The notes under the pieces are model-generated. The model ran no database searches, was not told the DNA's origin, and saw nothing but the letters and a program-made list of their open reading frames with translations. From contig JABELC010000004.1 in the NCBI GenBank assembly GCA_028455995.1, positions 124,001 to 188,000 on the forward strand: a stretch of 64,000 nucleotides of DNA, read 5' to 3'. The stretch is from Scleromitrula shiraiana (lineage: Eukaryota > Ascomycota > Leotiomycetes > Helotiales > Sclerotiniaceae). Positions 58,424-64,000 of the stretch are shown here, in pieces (the stretch's first letter is position 1; each line of letters opens with the position of its first letter). The position numbers and the translations under genes are program-made.

Positions 58424-60051
58424 TGTTGTTGATATTCAGGGGTCTTTATTTCGTACTATAGTAGAAAACCTTTTTCAGTTGCTGGAATAGTCTCAGTTAA
58501 CATGATTCGATGGGTGATTCTTTTGGTAATTGTCTTCTTTTTTATAATATACCTCTTATGATACGACTTTTCGAACAATTGCTGGAATATATGGATGCCG
58601 GCTTGACATGATAGCAGTTGCTCGTCGTAGTAAATCTTTGAATTTATGTTTTGAGACAAGAGATAGTGTAATAGAATTTGAGAGATATCATGAGCTCTCA
58701 TCGGTTGATCATGGGGTCATGTTCAAAATTTCTCTTATATATCTGGTATCAAATTTTGTCTTTCACCAAGCTTTAACTTAGATATACAACGAAATTCCTT
58801 TGGTGGTATGACCTGGAAAGATTGGGTTCTTGAAGTAGGAGCTGAGATTTTGCGATGTACCGTATGTACAACCAAATTAGGCAGAAGAAAAAGATATTTG
58901 TAGAGAACCAAGTGTTAGTCCTGTCTTCTCTTCCAAGAGAAAATATGATTTTAATGTGCAAGCAAGGTTTAGTTATGGCAGAACAGTAAACACTTTTGGG
59001 ATTGTCACCATAGAATCTAGGAGTTTAAGTAGTATAGATATTCAAGATGCTTGCTACACGTATTCCCACAATTGTTCCCTCACAGTTTGGAACCTCTCTC
59101 TAGCAAGTAAATCTCGAACGATCCAACAATTCTTTTGCCTTGGCCTCTTGTATAAACCAATCTACTCGCGCCAGAATATTGACTATACTTACCTAAAAAT
59201 GCTCTTCTGGAATGTTCAATCTTACCCATGTTGCTTGAATTAGCTTGAAGAATAGATTACACATTGCTTTTAACAGCGAGACCCAATTAATCATACGCAG
59301 ATTTACTTTCATTCGGAGACTGAGATATCGAAACAGTATCTCAGAACCACCAAAAGTCGCTGATTTTCCGTTATCCATTAACGATCAACCATCAACGATA
59401 ATTTCATCCACAAAGAATGCCGGGGAAACCCACAATCTATTCCCCTTTTTCTATCTCCCATTGGGAATAAATTCCGAGCCGCTATGTGGACAACGGTGTG
59501 AGTACGTAACATACCAACATCTATTTAGCTGCGCCCCGGCGCACACCCCCCTTGTCACAACAGCATCATTTATCCGAACCACTCAGAAACATCTACCGAG
59601 CCCGGCGATTTGGAACATAAGCGCTTAGGCCCTTGAGGTAAATTGGACCTGCATATCAGTTCCGAATGTGCGATCGTTTTGGATCATATCCCTATCTTAT
59701 TCATACATGCATGCTCTGTAACTTAGGATAACATCGAAGAGTCTGGAAGGGATATATCGCCGACATTAGAAGGTAGGTAAATATAAGCACGTTATTGGAT
59801 TTTTTCTGTTTTCTAAAAAAGATTTCGGGATTCGAGGATGTTCTTCGTCGGAGGCTTCTATACTGCATAGTTATGATATGCAGTAATTTTCAATTGACCA
59901 CTCAATGACATGAACTACCACTTTCGAAATTCTACTATCTGGGTCTTGCAATCTCATTTTAATCTAAATCAAATCTTTTTTCCATCTTGAATTCCATCTC
60001 TCATTGCTTAACGTGCCCCACCTGCTCAATTAACCCCTCTACTCCCCCAAA
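58424..60051. other. intergenic
   Basis: 1.6 kb without a supported gene. Open frames on both strands are short, lack conserved motifs and overlap one another. Confidence 0.55.
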
Positions 60052-61183
60052 ATGTCACCCTATCCACCCGAAACTCTCTATCGTGACAACATTATTCTTT
60101 CAATAGCTATCGCTTTTACAGTCCTCGAAACGGTCTTCGTTGCTCTACCCTTCGGGGCTCAATGTCTCGCACGAAAGCGATTCGGTTTAGATGATGGGCT
60201 AATGCACTTAGCATACTTGTTATGTCTTGCTGGGAGTATAGTTGCAATTAGTGCGTTACATCTCTCCACTTCTTTTGGTATTCCCCTCATCTGTAGAGAT
60301 AAAGATAAACTAACAGCGACCTCTCATAGTGGACATAACCAGCGGAGGAATTGGCTACCACATTGAAGCCGTGGCAGTCTATAATCCCACGGCCCTAATT
60401 CTCTGGGCCAAAATCCTCGTTATTGGTGCTATAACATACGTTGCGGCCTGCTGTCTTCCCAAAGTAGTTATCCTAACACTCTACCTCCGACTCTTTAAAT
60501 ACTGTTTCTCCATCATCCCATGTTACATCCTCATTTTCGTTTGCATTGCTCTGGCTATTTCGGATATTGTTGCTGCGGGGGTTATGTGCCTACCACTTGA
60601 TTATTTATGGGATAAAAGTATTCCTGGTGGAAAATGTATTGATGTACCCGCGTTTTATCACTCCGGAAGTTTACCAAATGCTATCAGCGATGTTTTTATT
60701 TTGTTAATTCCGTTGCCGACGATTTGGAAGTTACAAGTGGACAAGAAGGTGAAGCTTGGGTTAACGCTTACTTTTTTGACAGGGAGCATGTGAATTGACC
60801 TATATTTCATCCCGTTCCGATGTTCGTTTTTGTTTGTGGATATCTGCTAACAGAAGTATAGAGGAATGGTAACATCAATCGTTCGCTGCGTAGAGTTCTT
60901 CTCCAACGACCCCAGAGAAGACGGCACGTGGAATGGCACTACATTTCTCTACTGGAGTATCAACGAACCGGGCTTCTACTTAATAGCCGCTTGCCTCCCA
61001 TGTTACCGACTACTCTTCAAACCTTTCACTAGAAAGGTATCCGAGAAACTTGGCAGTCGGGAGAATAAATTGACTACTAATCCGAATTCAAAAATTTCTA
61101 GCACTAGTTTCGGTACGAAGAAATCTGGTGATCGGTCGGGATTTAGATCTTTGGGAAGCCATAACGGGAAGGAAGAAGAATAA
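60052..61183 (+). CDS. fungal rhodopsin-domain (PTH11/SAT4-like) seven-span membrane protein, 326 aa
   Basis: Exons 60052-60250, 60330-60789 and 60862-61183 join in frame with GTGCGT and GTGAAT donors. Seven hydrophobic helices are visible. The family's hallmarks are present: Arg-x-Phe-Gly-Leu-Asp-Asp after helix 2, Gly-x-Gly-Tyr-His in the first outer loop, a Leu-Tyr-Leu-Arg-Leu-Phe motif after helix 3, Cys in the second outer loop, and a Asp-Val-Phe-Ile-Leu-Leu-Ile-Pro-Leu-Pro helix. The C-terminal 55 residues are Ser/Lys-rich and cytosolic. Such proteins are plasma-membrane sensors related to PTH11-like receptors, but this one lacks a CFEM domain. Ligand unknown. Confidence 0.88.
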
Positions 61184-61473
61184 AATTTAATGATAACTGT
61201 AACTACTTCGTTAAGACAGTGCGATGAGGAGAATGTGGCTATTGAAGGCCATAGAAACTTCTCGAGGTCATAGAAAATTGTTGAAGAATCCCTTAAGCAG
61301 GCTGGTAGCTTCGCCGTTAGCGACATTTACCATGATGTTTCGCCGGTGCAATAATATAATGTTTCAATTGAGAGGTGTTATATGAATCATTTCATCCTTT
61401 TGGTGGTGAATTTTTGTATATGTGCCTGTAAAATCTATTTATGAGTTCTCCGAAGTTCTGCATGCGCAAAAGT

Positions 61474-62408
61474 CTATGGGCTTGCGATACCATATGACTT
61501 GTAAGGAAAGTTCTCCAAGGTAGGAAGGAATTGAGCCCATCCATCATCGATCTCACCCAATTGATGTTCATCCCCAACCATCATTCCTATCCTACCAGCA
61601 AGAACTTCTTTCTCTTGCCCCTTGTATTCCCCCGCCAAACCCTCATGAGGAACCCAAACAACCCTCATACCCGCTCTCCTACCAGACTCCACTCCAGGGA
61701 CCGAGTCCTCAAAAACCAAACACTCTTCAGGTTTAATTGGCCTCTCATTCTCGTCCAAAGTGTCATTTATTAACTTCAAAGCCAATAAATAAATATCGGG
61801 AGCTGGTTTTCCTCTCCCTTTCTCCACCCTCTTGTCATCCCCCAAAACCCTCCTATCTGCCGTAAAAACCTCAAACAACTTTCTCGTCTCCGGTCTCGAT
61901 GTCTTCAGCTCAAAATTATACTTCTCGCTACTCGTGGCCAAAGCGATATGTACCTTGTTACCCTTCACATCACGTGCTGTACTCAAATGCTTCAATAATT
62001 GCTCCACCCCAGGCAGTGGTTTGCATTCTGGGAAATGGACCTTTTGCTGCTCCCGTTGTTCGGCAGCATATTGTTCGTTGGATATGGGGAGTTGTGCCCA
62101 GTCCATGAAGATATTGCTCGTGGAACCACCAGGTACTCCCATCAATTTGGATTTGATAGACCATGGCATAGGCGGTCGCCCATGGGCTTGGAGAACGTGG
62201 TTTGCGCACACGGTGTACATATCCTCGGTATTAATGAGGAGTCCGTCCATATCAAAGAGACAGGCTCGTATGGGTGGGAAACTATGAATCTTGTGAGTAT
62301 TGAGATGGGTTTGAAAGTGAGGACTAAAGAATTCGTGCCAAGTAACAAATTCTCTTGCTTTCTTTCCTCCTTGCACAATTTTATAACTTACTCGGTTCTA
62401 GGAGCCAT
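61474..62408 (-). CDS. HAD-superfamily phosphatase (pseudouridine-5'-phosphatase/GS1-like), 274 aa
   Basis: Exons 62392-62408 (17 nt) and 61474-62281 join across a 110-nt intron (GTAAGT donor). The longer open frame that begins upstream of exon 2 starts with GTG and is intron sequence. Motif I is Asp16-Met-Asp18-Gly (nucleophile and acid/base), motif II is Ala-Thr-Ser-Ser near residue 127, motif III is the Lys in Gly-Lys-Pro-Ala-Pro-Asp, and motif IV is Phe-Glu-Asp-Ser near 222. A helical cap of the C1 type lies between motifs I and II. The match is to the family that includes yeast YKL033W-A and human HDHD1; substrate is inferred only by family. Confidence 0.9.
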
Positions 62409-62876
62409 TATTGTTGTTAAGGATACGGTAGACTTTCGGTGAAAACTCTGCACTTTGATTTTATATACTCTTCCGACCCCAGGCTGTGGCGGCAAGAAAG
62501 GTGAGGGAATGAGATTTATTTTAGGGGACAAATTTGAAATAGTAAGACAACTTTGCTCGATTTTTTCTCGTAGAATTTATTCACGCAAGTTACATCAAAC
62601 AATTGAAAACTTGGCAGAGTCATGTACTCGTATACACGGCGAAACCCCGGTAGCGGGTTGAAGTCCGGGCCCCGCCAGAATTCCGCGCAGTGACCAAATC
62701 AGTGACTCTTGGCCTTTTATTTCCACTTCATGGTGACCTCGGAGATATAAATATATATAAACGAAGCCAGAAGATAGGACAGCATGCGTAAGTACTGTCA
62801 ACAATATATATTTCAAACATTGAGCTATCGCAGGAACCAACATAGTTACTGCAGTATACACCTTGTGATCCCATTC
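62409..62876. other. intergenic
   Basis: A GC-rich stretch near 62640-62690 superficially recalls a tRNA T arm but does not fold into a cloverleaf. No gene. Confidence 0.5.
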
Positions 62877-63377
62877 TCAGGCCTTGTCTCCGCTCAAACC
62901 GGCCCAGTTCTGCTGATTGCCAGCTCCCAGCCCACCCATAAATCCTTTTCCAATATCTAATGTGGAACTTCCCCTGGATAAATAGTTTACTCCATGCCCG
63001 AGAATCTCCGCATATGATACCAATCCTAGCTTCACCGCATCCTGAATCAGATCCAATGTATCGTGTTGCTTGAGTGCTCTCTTGTACTTTTGTTTCAGGA
63101 GTGGGTCATGAGGCTTGCGGAGGTGGATCGTGTACTTTTGGAGTGAGGAGGTAGTATATCTGGTTTGGAGTCCGATGGGATGCCCAATACTACTAACAGT
63201 GTAATCGGCGGTGTCGCGAGAAAATGTGATGTATTTGGGGTTTTGCTCTAACGTTGAATCGCTTACAGTCGTGTCGGTAGTCTCAGGGCTCTTTAGTACC
63301 AATTCGTTATTCTCAAACTCCTTCCCGACAAGCTTTAAGAGATTTTCAATATGCTGGTCATCTTCTATTTCATACAT
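62877..63377 (-). CDS. unrecognised ORF, 166 aa, probably the 3' exon of a larger gene
   Basis: Open from ATG 63377 to a TGA at 62877. The content is protein-like: acidic start, Thr/Ser-rich middle, a Lys/Arg helix (Tyr-Lys-Arg-Ala-Leu-Lys), and an end with Gly-Lys-Gly-Phe-Met-Gly-Gly-Leu-Gly. A plausible first exon lies at about 63671-63742 on the same strand (ATG 63742, donor GTGAGT after a Cys-Asp-Trp), with more protein-like sequence near 63530-63620, so the gene model is likely longer. I could not fix the acceptors. Family unknown. Confidence 0.4.
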   Translation of the reverse strand: MYEIEDDQHIENLLKLVGKEFENNELVLKSPETTDTTVSDSTLEQNPKYITFSRDTADYTVSSIGHPIGLQTRYTTSSLQKYTIHLRKPHDPLLKQKYKRALKQHDTLDLIQDAVKLGLVSYAEILGHGVNYLSRGSSTLDIGKGFMGGLGAGNQQNWAGLSGDKA

Positions 63378-64000
63378 CAGTCATGAACCTTCTCCATTAG
63401 AGAGTTGGGATATACTGTAAATGACTATGCCGTCATGAAACCGCGAATTCTCAGAATAGCTTATCAGAAAGAACACATCCACGAAACCAATCAATCGAAG
63501 TCTCCCAGACCACCGATCTCCGTTAACAAGAATCTCCCAAGGGTGTATATCACTGTCACATATCTGTCAGGACCGATCGGAGCATCGTGAGACAGTATCG
63601 ATACCTTGTACGAACAAAAGTTGATACCAGATACTAACACATTAAACGACAGTGGTTGAACTTAAACTCACCAATCACATTGCAAAGTTTTATCTTCAAC
63701 TGAACGTCCGAAGACTTTCAAGATTCGGTGATATGATGCCATGCTCACGCCTAAAGACGAGTCAAAACACTTGAGAACAGAAACCAAGAACGGTTGTTTT
63801 CCCGATGTTGAAGTTCTACAAATTTCGTCCAAACACGATAAATGTCTTTACGATCCTTACTTTCGCTCTTACAGTTCATCGGCTCTATAAGCTATAGCTT
63901 GACAATGGAGGAAGTCTACTTAATGCATAAGCTTAGAGCTAAGTAATTGATTCAGCGCAGGGAGGGCTAGTAAGCATTAAGATCAGGCTAAGCCAAAATT
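63378..64000. other. right edge, possible upstream exons of the 62877 gene
   Basis: Contains the candidate first exon near 63671-63742 on the minus strand described with that gene; otherwise no feature seen. Confidence 0.35.

Noticed and set aside
58956..59628. ORFs of 95 and 127 codons between tRNA-Glu and the rhodopsin-domain gene
   Set aside because: No conserved motif, unusual composition and overlap with opposite-strand frames; not supported as genes.
62282..62376. GTG-start N-terminal extension of the HAD phosphatase
   Set aside because: The extension is intron sequence; a short ATG exon at 62392-62408 with GTAAGT donor joins in frame just before motif I.
62640..62690. Possible third tRNA
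   Set aside because: A GC-rich stretch resembles a T arm only by eye; no acceptor or anticodon stem can be paired.
1..64000. Transposons, IS elements or a CRISPR array
   Set aside because: No transposase or reverse transcriptase frame, no long terminal repeats and no regularly spaced repeats were seen. All tandem repeats are simple microsatellites.

Overview
The window is nuclear DNA of a filamentous ascomycete. It carries core fungal genes (SET1, FCF1, CSI2, BIG1, RRP17, tropomyosin, a securin-like gene), short GT-AG introns of mostly 50-170 nt, typical fungal accessory families (2EXR, DUF6604, Zn2Cys6, MFS, fungal rhodopsin-domain) and two intron-bearing nuclear tRNA genes. My impression is a Leotiomycete, perhaps Sclerotiniaceae, but that is inference from general look only.

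Layout. 1-710: 5' exon of SET1 (minus strand, runs off the edge). 1801-6360: two convergent, multi-exon genes of unknown function, possibly lipid-binding TULIP/P47-like. 7595-25633: the main feature, a fungal Toxin-complex (Tc) locus. A single gene on the minus strand encodes a fused TcB-TcC (SpvB + FG-GAP/VCBS repeats + RHS shell, 2478 aa). Diverging from it across 1.3 kb is a TcA gene (3046 aa) with VRP1-like, PA14-like, neuraminidase-like, channel and TcB-binding regions. Together they supply every part of a bacterial-type syringe holotoxin. Each has exactly one spliceosomal intron, at an extreme end, and the RHS cargo position holds a Ser-rich disordered tail instead of a known toxin domain. 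26017-26118: tRNA-Phe.

28.4-38.9 kb: housekeeping block FCF1 (-), CSI2 (+), BIG1 (-), RRP17 (+), tropomyosin (-), securin-like (+), separated by long simple-sequence intergenic DNA. 40.1-55.5 kb: accessory region in which four reading frames are dead: a six-exon membrane protein with three nonsense codons, a DUF6604 gene with two, a 2EXR gene with two, and a Zn2Cys6 regulator with a 4-bp duplication plus nonsense codons. Apparently intact genes lie between them (a Cys-cluster regulator, a G-rich ORF, a DHA2-type MFS transporter). 56.2-64 kb: an unrecognised fungal protein, tRNA-Glu, a fungal rhodopsin-domain membrane protein, a HAD phosphatase and an unrecognised ORF.

Functional reading. In bacteria TcA forms the receptor-binding pore and TcB-TcC forms a hollow cocoon that holds and releases a cargo peptide. 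All the structural parts are present and uninterrupted here, so the locus looks maintained, in contrast to the decayed accessory genes 20-30 kb away. Exon joins quoted below were worked out by hand from splice signals and reading-frame continuity, not from RNA data.
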